64,000 bases of DNA. Origin: Hydrangea macrophylla (lineage: Eukaryota; Streptophyta; Magnoliopsida; Cornales; Hydrangeaceae). Shown piece after piece: positions 46,690 to 57,934 of the stretch (its first letter is position 1; the number at the start of each line of letters is the position of its first letter). The DNA lies in NCBI GenBank assembly GCA_033977485.1, contig CM066987.1, positions 88,072,588 through 88,136,587 of the forward strand, in the 5' to 3' direction. Both the position numbers and the translations under genes were made by a program. Below the pieces are notes generated by a model. The model saw only the letters and a list, made by a program, of their open reading frames with translations. It did no database searches and had not been told where the DNA came from.

Positions 46690-47190
46690 GCAGGGCCTCC
46701 AGAATGTAAGCTAACATCTCGGAAATCTCAGATATCTCCCCAAGCAAAGAACTTTTAGATATCATCAGAATCACCTCCAGAAGAAATGTATACTTCAGCA
46801 AACTTGTGAATTATAGAATCTCCCCAACAGAGAACTTTAAGAATTTGTGTTGCCCCTAGCAGATATAGGGTATCTCTCAGAATTTGTATCTGTGGGTTGC
46901 CTCCAGATATAGGATTTCTCTCAGAATCGTGTGTATTTTAGAATTTGTATCCATGGGTTGCCTCCTAATGAAGGGAATCTTTTAGAATTTGTATCCGTGG
47001 GTTGCCTCTAGATGACGGGTATCTCTCAGAATTTGTATCCAAATCTAGGGTTTCTCTCAGAATCGTATGTATTTCAAAATTTGTATCTGTGGGTTACCTC
47101 CAGATGAAGGGTATCTCTTAGAATTTGTATCCAAATATAGGGTTTCTCTTAGGATGCGTGTATCAGAAGTGCCTCCAAATATAGGGTATC
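46690..47190. repeat. Minisatellite of the Tat/Ogre internal region, left part
   Basis: Units of about 50-65 bp built from GGTATCTCTCAGAATTTGTA, CCGTGGGTTGCCTCCAGAT and ATATAGGGTTTCTC. It is interrupted at 47190 by the Athila insertion and continues at 61655. Confidence 0.85.
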
Positions 47191-48793
47191 TGACAAGTGA
47201 GGGTATTTGTAAAATACAACTACGCTAAAATAAAGAAATACACTAATTTAGTCTACAACTCCCTTACAAATCTATAATTTGGATTACAATGCTAGCTTTT
47301 ACAGAATATGATTAATCTATGATAAGTTGTATTGTTTTAGCTATAATTTGTGCAGATCACTGCTTGCTGTGTGAAGAAATGAATAAGCAGAATAAAAGGG
47401 ATGCTTGATTTTAAGGAAAATAACTCAAACATGAAAAGCAAGTCTCGAGTGATAGAAGATTTCTCAAGCAACCGAGAGTTAAAGAGCTCGACAATTCTAG
47501 AAGTTAGATCGATCGAGTACTGTTCGATAGATCGAACATGGCTTTTATCATTACTTACGTGCTCGCAGCAGAAACAGAGTTTGAACCTGAGCTTTAGGTT
47601 TGAGTATATATATGCGTTTTATTTACCTCCAAGAGGACGCCCACTTCAGTTTTTACTAGTTTACATAGAGAGAGGAGAGTTTATTCTTAATTTTTGTAGG
47701 TTTTTCAAGGATTATCATTGTTTTGATTTAGATTCTCTTAAGTTTAATTAAAGTTCTTCAGTCCTGGTTACATCTTATTGTTCTAGTTACTTTCTTTTTG
47801 CAGTGTATTGTAGTTCAATCTGTTAGATCGTAGAGTTGCATGTTAGTTAGTGTTAAATCATTAGTTTTATTAGATTTCATGCTAAAATCACAACCAAATA
47901 GGACTTTAATGAATGTTTTATGTTAAAATTGAATCTATGACACTCCAGACCATGTTTGAGTAGTCCCCAGGTTGGGTGATCACAATAAAACAGTGATCTC
48001 CAGCCTCTGCCATGCAGCAGTATAAAACCTGCACTCGATCGATCGAAGTAGTTCGATCGATCGAAGCAGACACATAGTCAAGCGATCGAAGCTATTTTGA
48101 TCGCTCGAGAGATGATGATATTCGATCGATCGAAGGCGCGTCGATCGATCGAACTGTCAGATTCTTAAGAAGTCTTTTTGCAGTATTCCAAGACTTTCTG
48201 CTTTTGAGATTTGTTATCAAACTGTCCCCGGATGCTCAGTTTGTCAAAACAGATTCATTACTTTAAGCCTTAAGGCATTTTTCTTCAATAACTTTTGCAA
48301 ACCATTTTGAATGCTAACACCATTCAGAATGCGAGACTTAACTATTGTTTTAAACCACCTTCATGTATTCTGGAAATAAATGTGACGATGTAGTCCTGGC
48401 TATGAATGGACTATTGATGCTCTATCTTTAGAAAATATGGAATATTGTAGATAGACACACTCCTTAGATCTTAAATGTAATTGCATGGTAGATGGCATGA
48501 TCGCTGCGAATTCGCGTGATCCCAACATTCCCTCTTTATGAAGAAAACCATTTTTAAAACATTGCTTTAGTTAATTAGTTACTCATTAGTTTATTTTAAT
48601 TATTCTAGTAGTTATAGCTTGTAGAACTTCGTGTTCTACACTTTACTTTAAATATTGAATTTTCCTTTTCCTTTAGAGTTTAATCTAAGTTTTTAGTTCA
48701 ACACCTTTCCTGTGGGATCGACCTGGTCTTACCAGATTACTTCTTGCACGATTACCTACACTTGGGTGTAGCACACAAGCGCACACAACTTTT
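47191..48793 (+). repeat. Athila-type 5' LTR with deleted 3' end
   Basis: Starts TGACAAGTGAGGG and aligns with 60067-61640 until CACACAACTTTT. The last bases present in the 3' LTR (AGTCGTGTCA) and any primer site are absent and replaced by CTATTTTCTTTTTC. Contains TCGATCGA-type arrays (47450-47545, 48035-48155) and a TATATATAT box near 47604. Confidence 0.88.
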
Positions 48794-48850
48794 CTATTTT
48801 CTTTTTCTTTTAAGTTCTCTAGATTAAAACTACTTAGGACCTTTCTCTTC

Positions 48851-50187
48851 ATGTTCGATAATTCCATCGAAGGAATTTACGAAAATCAACTCTATTCATC
48901 CAACTCTTCTAGTTCTATTAATCTCTCGGCCACACCCACCGAATCTATGGTTGACAATCAAAGCAAAAATTGTGAGAATGTGGATGTACCAATTGACGAT
49001 TCGCTTCGTCCTTTGTGCGATCTCATGCCACCGAACATACACCTACACCTTCGTGTATTCTCATTCCACCTCATGCTAGCGAATTTCAATATTGCAATGG
49101 AATGATTCAACTCCTTCCAACCTTCCATGGAATGGAGAGCGAGAAGGCATACCTACATGTCAAAGATTTCGAGGATGTTTGTAAAACATTCTCACAAAAT
49201 TGTACTGTGGATGTGACACACCTAATGCTATTTCCCTTCACCTTGAAGGATAAAGTAAAAGCGTGGCTACTCACCCTAAGGCCGAATTCAGTCTACACCT
49301 GGTCTGCGATGAACACTGCATTCTTAAAGAAATTCTTTCCACCTCGCATGACCACTGAGCTTAAACGACAAGTAAACTTGTATAAACAAAAGAGTAATGA
49401 AACCTTCACCCAAACTTGTTAGCGTTTCAAGGATTTGCTTCTCTCATGCCCACATCACGGGTACGAGAAATGGCGAACCATAAGCTACTTTTATGAAGGG
49501 TTAAATGGTGAAACCAAAAAGTTGGTTGAGACCATAAGGTCAGGTCCATTTCTTCGCAAAAACACTGAAGAGGCTGAAGCTCACTTCGAGTGGCTAGCTG
49601 AACATGCTCATGAATGGTCAAATACTGACGATGTCTCACGCTCACAGATATCCTGTGTAGAGGAGAAAAGTCTATACCAATTAAAAAGTGAGGATCATCT
49701 AATGAGCAAATATGAAGAACTAGTTAAGAAGGTAGAAGAGTTGGGAATGAAAGGAGAGGGTTCTAGGCAGGTTTTTACTGAAGAACCATACGGCACATGC
49801 AAATTGTTCGGACACACCAATCAATACTGTCCCAATGTGCCGTAATTTCAAGAGCAACCCCCCATGGAAATGAATGACATGCAAGGGTATAGGGGGGCGG
49901 GGAATTCCTATAATATTCATAATTCGCAGAATAATAACAATCGATGGAATCACCCCAATTTTGATTGGAAAAACGATGCTGGGACTCAAAATCAATACCA
50001 ACAACAACAGCCTACAACAACAATAATCAATATCAAGGGCAATACAATAGGCAGCCCCAGCTATTCAATCAAAATAGATCAAATAACTACAACTAAGCTC
50101 AACCCTTTAACAATCAGCTATCAAATGTTTACGTGCCGCCGCACAAAAAGGTTTAAGAGGAAGATCCACTCTCTAATGCGAATTTAA
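48851..50187 (+). pseudogene. Athila-type Gag (decayed)
   Basis: ATG at 48851. A frameshift near 49040-49100 leads into the capsid core: LPTFHGMESEKAYLHVKDFE, LMLFPFTLKDKVKAWL and FLKKFFPPRMTTELKRQV, the Retrotrans_gag pattern of Athila elements. A TAG at 49420 stands where Gln is expected before RFKDLL. A single degenerate knuckle CKLFGHTNQYCP follows near 49800, then an Asn/Gln-rich tail (about 49880-50020). Gag would form the particle shell. Confidence 0.88.
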
Positions 50188-50342
50188 CGTAACTGTTAAT
50201 TCAAATGATGAGTAAAATGTCCGCAACATTAGAGAGAATGGATGCACGACAAGAGGGGTTGAGTGGAACTTTTCCTGCCTAACCACTTCAAAACCCTAAG
50301 GGATTCAACAATGGTCCCAATAATCAAGAGCATGCCAAAGCC

Positions 50343-51505
50343 GTGACTGCTCTGAGAAGTGGCAAGATTATAGGGTGCAATATACTCCTGTCTACCCCTG
50401 AAGAGTATGAAGATGATAAAGTGGTGAATAAAAGCAAACCATCCACTCAAGAAGAGGAGTCGTCCACTAATAATGAACCATTAGAATCAAATGATGACGC
50501 TCCTAAAGAAGTAGAAGAAGTTGAGAGAAGGCCTGAAAAGGAGCCTGTTAAAGATAAATTACCTAAATGCCCCTTCCCAGCACCATACCCTCAAAGGCTT
50601 AAAAAACCCAAAAATGAGGCAAAGAATCAATAGTTCTTGGAATTGTTTAAACAAGTCAAAATAAATCTTCCGCTCCTTGATGCAATCAAACAAGTGTCGG
50701 CCTACGCCAAGTACCTTAAAGACTTATGCACGGTTAAGAGAAGGCAAAGTGTGAAGAAACACGCTTACGTTTCATGCCAAGCAATCACAATCATCCAAAA
50801 TGAATTGCCACCCAAACCCAAAGACACCGGTACTCCAACTGTCTCGTGCCGAATTGGGAATCAAAGGATAGACAACGCACTCCTTGATCTAGGAGCAAGC
50901 GTAAACCTTTTTCCATACTTAGTTTATAAACAACTAGGGTTGGGTGAACTCAAACCTACCCAAGTTGCACAACAACTGGCAGATAGGTCAGTCATATATC
51001 CTAAAGGAATACTGGAGGACGTTCTCGAACAAATAGACTCCTTTATCTTCCCGGTCGATTTTGTAATTTTTACACTGAACCTGTGTCTAATCCATGTTCA
51101 CAAATCCCGGTGATTTTTGGACGTCCATTCCTCTACACCATAGATGCCACAATCAAAATAAGAAGTGGTACAATGACCATCGTATTCGGGAACATGACTC
51201 TAAATGTCAAGATTTTTTCAAATCCCCAACCTGAAGAATACGAGGACGAAGAAGAAGTTAACTACATCGAAATAGTCATCAAAGATGAGGCCGACTTCGT
51301 TGATTATAAAGTCCCTTTGGAGGTAGTAGTGTCACAATTTGACACTATCTATCAACCTAATGATTCTACTCCATTGGATGCTTCTTTAAATCACACTTGC
51401 CTCATGATGGAAACGAAAGAGGAGGATAGAGTTGAATGCATGTGGGTAACACCATATGAACCACTACCACCAAAAACAAAATTAGCTATACCCTCCAATT
51501 TTTAG
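50343..51505 (+). pseudogene. Athila-type protease region (decayed)
   Basis: A Glu/Lys-rich linker (EEVERRPEKEPVKDKLPKCP) ends in a TAG at 50631. Then FLELFKQVKINLPLLDAIKQ and VSCRIGNQRIDNALLDLGAS (the aspartic active site, D-L-G-A-S in this lineage) VNLFPY. A frameshift near 51085 precedes PVIFGRPFLYTIDATI, the flap-side block. The enzyme would process Gag-Pol. The acidic tail EEYEDEEEVNYIE follows. Confidence 0.88.
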
Positions 51506-51514
51506 TTTCTTGAT

Positions 51515-52530
51515 TTGGAGTTAAAAGAGCTCCCAATAGAGCTCAAATACGCTTTCCTAGGGACTGAAAAGACTTATCCCGTCATAATTTCATCTACATT
51601 AAATCCTGAACAAGAGGGTATGTTAATCCAAATGCTAAAACAACATAAGGGAGCATTGGGATGGACTATTGTCGACCTCAAAGGCATAAGCCCGTCAGTG
51701 TGCAACCATAAAATATATCTGGAGGAAGACGCTAAACTTTTGCAACAAATGCAAAGGCATCTAAATCCCAATCTGCAAGAAGTAGTAAAAAAGGAAGTCC
51801 AAAAACTGCTTGATGTTGGGATCACATATCCTATTTCTGATAGCCCTTGGGTTAGTCCAACCCAAGTGGTGCCCAAAAAGGCGAGCATAACGGTAATCCC
51901 AAATAAAGATGGCGAATTGGTACCAACACGTGTCCCCACTGGATGGCGGATGTGTATTGATTACCAAAAATTGAATTCTGTGACCCGGAAAGACCACTTT
52001 CCATTACCATTCATGGATCAAATGCTAGAACGAGTGGTGGGTCACAAATATTATTGCTTTTTGGACGGATATAGTGTCTATAATCAAATTGTAATCAGTC
52101 TTGAAGATCAGGATAAAACAACTTTCACGTTTCCGTTTGATACATTCGCGTACCATCATATACCCTTCGGCTTATGCAACGCACCTGCTACCTTCCAGTC
52201 GTGCATGTTTAGCATATTCAGTGATATGGTCAAACAAATACTCGAGGTTTTCATGGACGACTTCTTAGTGTTTGGCCATAGTTTCGACAACTGTCTGGAA
52301 AACTTGAAAAAGTGTTAGCAAGATGCGAGGACAAACACCTAGTACTAAACTGGGAAAAGTGTCACTTCATGGTGACCCAGGGAATTATCCTCGGCCACAT
52401 TATTTCTAATAAAGGTATCCAAGTTGATAAAGAAAAAAATGATATAATCTCGAACCTACCTATCCCCCGTACAGTTAAAGACATTCGCTCTTTTCTGGAA
52501 CACGCGGGATTTTATCGTCACTTTATCTAA
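51515..52530 (+). pseudogene. Athila-type reverse transcriptase
   Basis: Reads LKYAFLGTEKTYPVIIS, HKGALGWTIVDLKGISPSVC, LLDVGITYPISDSPWVSPTQ, GWRMCIDYQKLNSVTRKDHF, FLDGYSVYNQI (first catalytic Asp), IPFGLCNAPATFQSCM and EVFMDDFLVFG (catalytic DD). The frame is open for 267 codons, shifts at about 52315, and resumes as LNWEKCHFMVTQGIILGH. This is one of the longest intact stretches of the element. Confidence 0.93.
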
Positions 52531-53040
52531 AATTTTAGTGCAATCTCCCGACCATTGTGTGAACTCTTAGTCAAAGACGCACCATTCGAGTGGTCGAAAA
52601 CTATCAAACATCATTTGACGCACTAAAGGAACACCTTACCTCCGCACCGATAATACAGGCACCCGACTAGAGTTTGCCATTCGAACTAATGTCCGACGCT
52701 AGTGACTATGCCATTGGTGTAGTCCTGGGATAGAGGAAGGATAATAAGCCTTATGTAATCTACTATGCCAGTTGAACACTTTATGAAGCTCAAATGAACT
52801 ATACGACTACTGAAAAAGAGCTACTGGCAATAGTCTTCGCTCTTGATAAATTCAGGTCATATCTGATAGGGTCCCCAATTGTCTGTTTCACAGAGCATTC
52901 GACCCTCAAGTACTTACTATCTAAGAAGGACGCAAAGCAAAGGCTTATCCGTTGGATACTCCTACTCTAAGAATTCAATATCACAATCAAGGATAAAGAG
53001 GGAGTAGAGAATGTGGTCACTGACTATTTATCTCGGTTAA
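52531..53040 (+). pseudogene. Athila-type RNase H (decayed)
   Basis: Pieces in shifting frames: NFSAISRPLCELLVKDAPFE, VIYYAS, EAQMNYTTTEKELLAIVFAL (catalytic Glu of TEKE), FRSYLIGSPIVCFTEHSTLK and GVENVVTDYLSRL. The expected TDHSTLK has Glu for Asp, which removes a metal ligand. Confidence 0.85.
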
Positions 53041-54416
53041 CATTTACTGACAACACTGAACCCGTACCAATTAAAGATGAATTCCTAGATGAGCAACTGA
53101 TGATTGTTTCTAGTTTGCCTTGGTATGCAGATATAGTAAATTATCTTGTTATGGGAGAGACCCCGAGTCATTGGTCAAATCAGGACAAGAAACGATTCCT
53201 TTCGTTCGCACGTCATTTCTTTTTTGATGACCCTTACTTATTCAAGTATTGTGCTGATCAGGTCATCAGACGTTGTGTCCCAAACGAGGATATAATTGTA
53301 ATTTTAGCCTCTTGTCATTCTGAAGCCTGTGGTGGCCATTTTTCTTCGCAAAAGACCGCACAAAAAGTCCTACACAGCGGTTTCTACTGGCCCACCATGT
53401 TTAAGGATGCCTATTCTTTTTACAAATCATGCCAACGCTGTCAAAAGCTTGGTACTATTTCAAAAAGGAATTCTATGCCCTTAACTTCCATTATCACAAT
53501 TGAAATATTCGATTGTTGGGGTATAGACTTTATGGGCCCATTTTCGAAATCAAACAACTGTGAATGCATACTCCTAGCTGTGGAGTATGTCTCAAAATGG
53601 GTAGAAGCGATACCGACAAGATACAACGACCACAAAATAGTAATGTCCTTTCTTAAGGAACATATTCTGTCACGTTTTGGAACCCTGAAAGCACTAATAA
53701 GTGACCAAGGCAAGTATTTTTGCAACAGGCCTTTGGAGTCACTTCTCAAGAAATATGGGGTCAACCACAAGATCTCTCTAGCCTACCACCCACAAACTAA
53801 CGGGTAGACAGAGTTGGCTAACCAAGAAATTAAGCATATACTTGAAAAGATGATTAGTTTCAACAGAAAGGACTGAGCATATAAACTAACCGATGCTCTA
53901 TGGGTGTACCGCACCGCTTATAAGACAAACTTGGGGATGTCCCCGTACAGGCTAGTGTACGGCAAGGCATCTCACCTTCCTATCAAAATTGAGCATAAAG
54001 CGTATTGGGCAACATGCTCATTGAACTTTGACATTAAAGAGGGAGGTCATCTACGGAAACTCTAGTTGGCTAAACTGGAAGAATTACGTCGAGATGCATA
54101 CGAAAATGCTAAATTACATAAGGAAAGGTTGAAGGCTCGCCACGATTGAACAATCTTTCAAAAATTATTCGAGCCAGGGCAGAAAGTCTTGCTATACGAC
54201 TCTCGCCTTCACCTATTCCCAGGAAAACTCCGTTCTCGGTGGACAGGACCATTCATAATCAAATCTATTTTTCCATATGGGGCTGTCGAGTTAATCAATC
54301 CTAAGAACGACGAATGTTTCAAGGTTAACGGCCAAATGTTAAAACCGTTCTTGGAGAACTTCCTACCAGAAGCTGAGCACATCCAGTTAGATGAGCCTAG
54401 CTATTCCTCCACCTAA
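53041..54416 (+). pseudogene. Athila-type integrase
   Basis: Zinc region HSEACGGHFSSQKTAQKV with CQRCQKLG (H2C2). Core: WGIDFMGPFSKSNNCECILL (first Asp), ALISDQGKYFCN (second Asp) and HPQTNG then a TAG then TELANQEIK (third catalytic residue, Glu). The C-terminal part reads VYRTAYKTNLGMSPYRLVYG and KLRSRWTGPFIIKSIFPYGA, a GPF/Y motif, ending at 54416. Stops: 53806 (CAG to TAG), 53875 (TGG to TGA), 54062 (TAG) and 54147. No chromodomain. Confidence 0.92.
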
Positions 54417-54563
54417 AACACTAAAGAGTGTTCACATATTGTTGTTGTATTCTGTCATTTACTGCACTTTATTTTGTTTCATTTATTTATGTCTCGTATT
54501 GAGTGCGACTTTGATCCTAATCTGCTATTCCATGTTTTCTCTCCCCTACAGGCTATTAAAAAT

Positions 54564-54833
54564 ATGAGGGATGACGTCGTCCATTCAATCGGGTTATGGG
54601 CTGATTTAGAATATCCTAACCCTCCATGGACTACCGAGGAGATTACATTCTGCCTCTCTCCGTATCAAGGAATAGGAGTGGATGATGTAATTGACTTGAC
54701 CCAAGGGTCCATCCCTTACAATCCTGCACTCCTCCATATTAACCGCTTCGAGCATATGGACTTTCCTAAAGAGGAAGGCAAACCAGAGGGGTATTTTGTT
54801 GGGGAAGTAGATGATGCCTTCTTGGCACAATAG
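54564..54833 (+). CDS. ORF-a downstream of Athila integrase, unknown function
   Basis: ATG at 54564, 89 codons: MRDDVVHSIGLWADLEYPNP, EITFCLSPYQGIGVDDVIDL, MDFPKEEGKPEGYFVGEVDD. The ATG lies 12 nt after a good 3' splice-acceptor sequence (TCTCTCCCCTACAG at 54538-54551). The frame is also open upstream to 54474. After the TAG at 54834 an acidic stretch ENDSMWEPWEEDDLQDVV continues, so the original ORF was probably longer. No domain recognised. Its position corresponds to the extra or env-like region of Athila elements. Confidence 0.45.
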   Translation: MRDDVVHSIGLWADLEYPNPPWTTEEITFCLSPYQGIGVDDVIDLTQGSIPYNPALLHINRFEHMDFPKEEGKPEGYFVGEVDDAFLAQ

Positions 54834-55173
54834 GAGAACGACTCAATGTGGGAACCATGGGAAGAAGACGATTTACAGGATGTGGTGCCTGAACGCCATA
54901 ATGTTGTTTTCACTTATGTTGATGACTTCCTTGTCATTGAATTGGTTTCTATACATTTATGTGTGCACGAGTTATTTTTTATCCTGGTTTCAATGCCCTC
55001 TACCTGCTAGTGCACATGGTTATTTCACGCCAATAGTGAGGTTAATTCCTTGTCCCACATCATTTTCTTTTCATTTTTCTATGTTTATTCCTTTATGTTG
55101 GTTCTTTCTTTTGTTTTATTTAATTCTTCCTTTTTGGTTTTCTTTTGCTTTTTTCTTTATCAGGATTTTCACT

Positions 55174-55488
55174 ATGAATCCAATGTTACCATTGTTGTTC
55201 CTTTCGCATCAACTGTTCCATGGATTTGGACCATACATACAGTCCCCGGGTACTCCGCCGCAAGAGAAAAGTCTGTTGAGAAATTACACTCCTTTGTCTT
55301 TGTCTCCATCCGGATCACCTCTGGCTTGTGCAATTAATTCCTTGGATATTTCAGACTCGCTCAATGATATCCTTGCTACTTTCTGACTATTCTGGGAAAG
55401 GGAATCATCAAGTTTGAAATCTACACTCAAAGATGTGGCGGAGAAAGAAACAACTGTGGAAGATGGAATATTCATGTTTGAAAATTAG
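55174..55488 (+). pseudogene. ORF-b downstream of Athila integrase, unknown function
   Basis: ATG at 55174, 70 codons to a TGA at 55384, then in frame to 55488. It reads MNPMLPLLFLSHQLFHGF, SPGTPPQEKSLLRNYTPLSL and, after the stop, KSTLKDVAEKETTVEDGIFM. The ATG (ATGAATCC) lies 10 nt after an acceptor-like TTTTTTCTTTATCAG (ends 55163). The TGA may be a mutated CGA. No domain recognised; the tail could be helical. Confidence 0.4.
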
Positions 55489-55829
55489 TGTTCCACTTCA
55501 ACTACGTGTTGTCATTTGGTCTTTCTTTTATCATTTGAAGTGTAATGCTGGACAAAGGATTGCTAGTTTTACTTTTAATTTTTAGTTTTTCTTTATTAAT
55601 AAGGTCTTAAGTACCATGGTTGCGGGCAACAATTTTGCAAAGAGGATGCTATTACAAAGTTAAAGTTATAAAATTGCAATTTTATATTACTTTGTTGATG
55701 ATGATTTTTTTTTTCTGGCTTGCATGTCCTGTAATTGAACTGGTTTTATGCTATTCAGTATGTGCAGATCAATTTCTGTTAGTTGGGGGTACACAATTAT
55801 TCTGTGTAAAAAATTTCGATGATTTTCAT

Positions 55830-56420
55830 GTTCGATCGATTGAACAACCCTCGATCGATCGAAAACGTCCAATCCTCAAGCGCTTGAAAAATTTTCTATC
55901 GATCGAACGTTTGATCGATCGAGAATGTTCGATTGCTCGAGCCTCGTATTTAAATGAAGCATCCAATACACATTTCTTCAATTTCTTCCTCTCCCTCACT
56001 CTCGAGCGCTTGAAGATAGAGAGAAAGAGAGCCCGACGATTTTCCTCCCAATTCCATTTCCATCATTTGAGGGTTGCCCTTGCTCATCACCAACTATCAT
56101 CATCATCACCTCTTATTCTCCACTGCACTCAAACCGAGGTAAGGATCCTCTAAACTCCCTATTCCATTTTTTGGTTAAAACCTCTGGGGGTGCTCCCCAT
56201 TGGTATCAAGACTTATTTGTAACCTTAGAAACCTTAGGTTCTTGATTGTTTTCTTTATTTGTGTTTCAATCATTTTTTTTTTGTGCCTCGCTGTGCTCGA
56301 TTGATCGAGCTGGTTTCGAGCGATCGAAGGCAGGAATTATTCGATCAATCGAGATGGTTTCGAGCGATCAAACGAAGCATTTTTTCGATCGAACAAACTG
56401 TTCGATCGATCGAACTGATG
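55830..56420. repeat. TCGATCGA motif blocks inside the Athila-type element
   Basis: Block 1 (55830-55945) and block 2 (56298-56415) contain repeated TCGATCGATTGAA, TCGATCGATCGAA and GAGCGATCGAA-like motifs, matching those in this element's LTRs. Block 2 lies within the candidate intron 56139-56491. Confidence 0.85.
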
Positions 56421-56491
56421 CAGTGCCAGTTTCTTCTTTTGATCTTCTACTTTTGTTTTCTTTAATCTTTTCTTTTCATTTTTAATTTCAG
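56139..56491 (+). other. Candidate intron before ORF-c
   Basis: Donor GAG|GTAAGG at 56139 and acceptor TTTTTAATTTCAG ending 56491, with a T-rich tract upstream of the acceptor. ORF-c starts 10 nt into the next exon. A spliced subgenomic mRNA is inferred; it has not been observed. Confidence 0.45.
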
Positions 56492-56501
56492 GGTATTCCA
56501 A

Positions 56502-57934
56502 ATGAATCCTATTATGGGGTATTACAAATCTAAACCTCTTGACCTTGCTATTCCTGACCTAGTACCAGATCATGGCCTTAGAAATGACGAGGAGAGAGTT
56601 TGGTACACCCGATACTTCCAGACACGGAAAGTGATGTTAGAGCGCCCACTTGAGGTTGTATGGCTTTCTGCCCCATGGTTTCTTGCATGGATCCGTGCCA
56701 TGCCAAGTTGGTTCGAGATGTTGATGCAGTCAAAGAAAATCATCATCAATTGGGTGCGTGAAGCGTGTGCAACCATGATTAAGGACTCTGTGGCCCCGTT
56801 CACTTACCGATCATTCTTCCATGGTCGCGAGATCATTTTCAGCCCAGCTTCTGTGGTCGCTGCTTTGGGTGTACCAGAGACTCCCGACCACTTTTATCTA
56901 CACATACCCAGTACACCAGAGACTATGCCCTCTGTCATTATCCAGTAAATTACCGGCAGTGTAATTCAGATCTGGAACGGCATCTCCTTGATTGAGGATC
57001 ATTTTCTGACCGAGAAGTATCATTTCCTCTACCTAGCGCTAGCCAATTATAGTTTGATTACGTCATAACACGAAAAGATGGCATCGTGGTATGCTCGAGT
57101 TTTCTATGCCATTGGGACGGAGCGGTGTGTCTGCCTACCCTGACTCTATATTGACTTCCTTGTCCAGCCCACGCGGTATATTGTCGCCAAGCATCATCTA
57201 AAGGGCGCTTGGCCCATCCATCAGGTGATTGAGCAGGTTGGATTGCTCCCATTGGCCACTGGCACAATTTCACAGGCTTTGATTTGATTTGGAGAGACAG
57301 CAGCGCGTCGTTCTGATGCGCAGAAAAAGAGAAAGCTGAAAGGAAAGGCAAAGGTGGGAACAAAGTGAAAGAGAGGGGGAGGCACCGACACAGAGGGTGC
57401 AGCTTCTGGGATGCCTACAGAGGCTGAGGAGCTAGATTCAGATGATGAGGACCCCATTGTTGTCGTGCTGCAGTTCGAGTTGAGACAGCGATCTCAGGCT
57501 CAGGCCCAGGGAGAGTCGTCTTCCGTATCCCTCCAGACTCTCCACTCATTGCTTATTAAGCAGAGGGAGGCGCGGATACGACTCGAGGGCAAATAGATCA
57601 GATGACGACCTTACTAGCGGCGATCTTGATACAGATCGGGATAGATTAGTCTATTCACACAGCTTCACACCCACCCTCTACTTCTGATCCAGCTGATCAA
57701 TCTACATCCACTGCTCCGCCTACTACTTCTGTTACTCCATCTCCACTGCCTACTGATCCCTATGCCCCATCATCATCATCTGCAACACCTCCAGTCATGG
57801 CTGGCCCATCATTGTCTACATCAGCTGCCCCGACTGTGAGTGACCCAGTGACGGCTCCTACTATTGCTAAGGGTGGAGATGAGGATGCTCCTGCTACATC
57901 GATTGTGATTCTATCTGATATTGGTGATGAGTAG
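56502..57934 (+). pseudogene. ORF-c, Athila ORF1-type/putative plant transposon protein, decayed
   Basis: ATG at 56502, first open for 148 codons: MNPIMGYYKSKPLDLAIPDL, VWYTRYFQTRKVMLERPLEV, WFLAWIRAMPSWFEMLMQSK, SFFHGREIIFSPASVVAALG. The W-rich N-terminal part followed by FSPxxVxxxLGVP resembles the plant transposon-protein domain found in Athila-related ORFs. Similarity continues through stops at 56946, 57066, 57139, 57285 and 57367, then a basic KKRKLKGKAK stretch, an acidic EAEELDSDDEDP stretch, and a Pro/Ser/Thr-rich tail ending SIVILSDIGDE at 57934. No signal peptide is visible, so an envelope role is unsupported; function unknown. Confidence 0.55.

Noticed and set aside
54811..55386. 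Hydrophobic multi-segment protein as a possible envelope glycoprotein
   Set aside because: The hydrophobic part (about 54910-55170) is a T-rich stretch ahead of a splice-acceptor-like site, open in more than one frame, without signal peptide or Cys pattern; only ORF-b at 55174 is kept.
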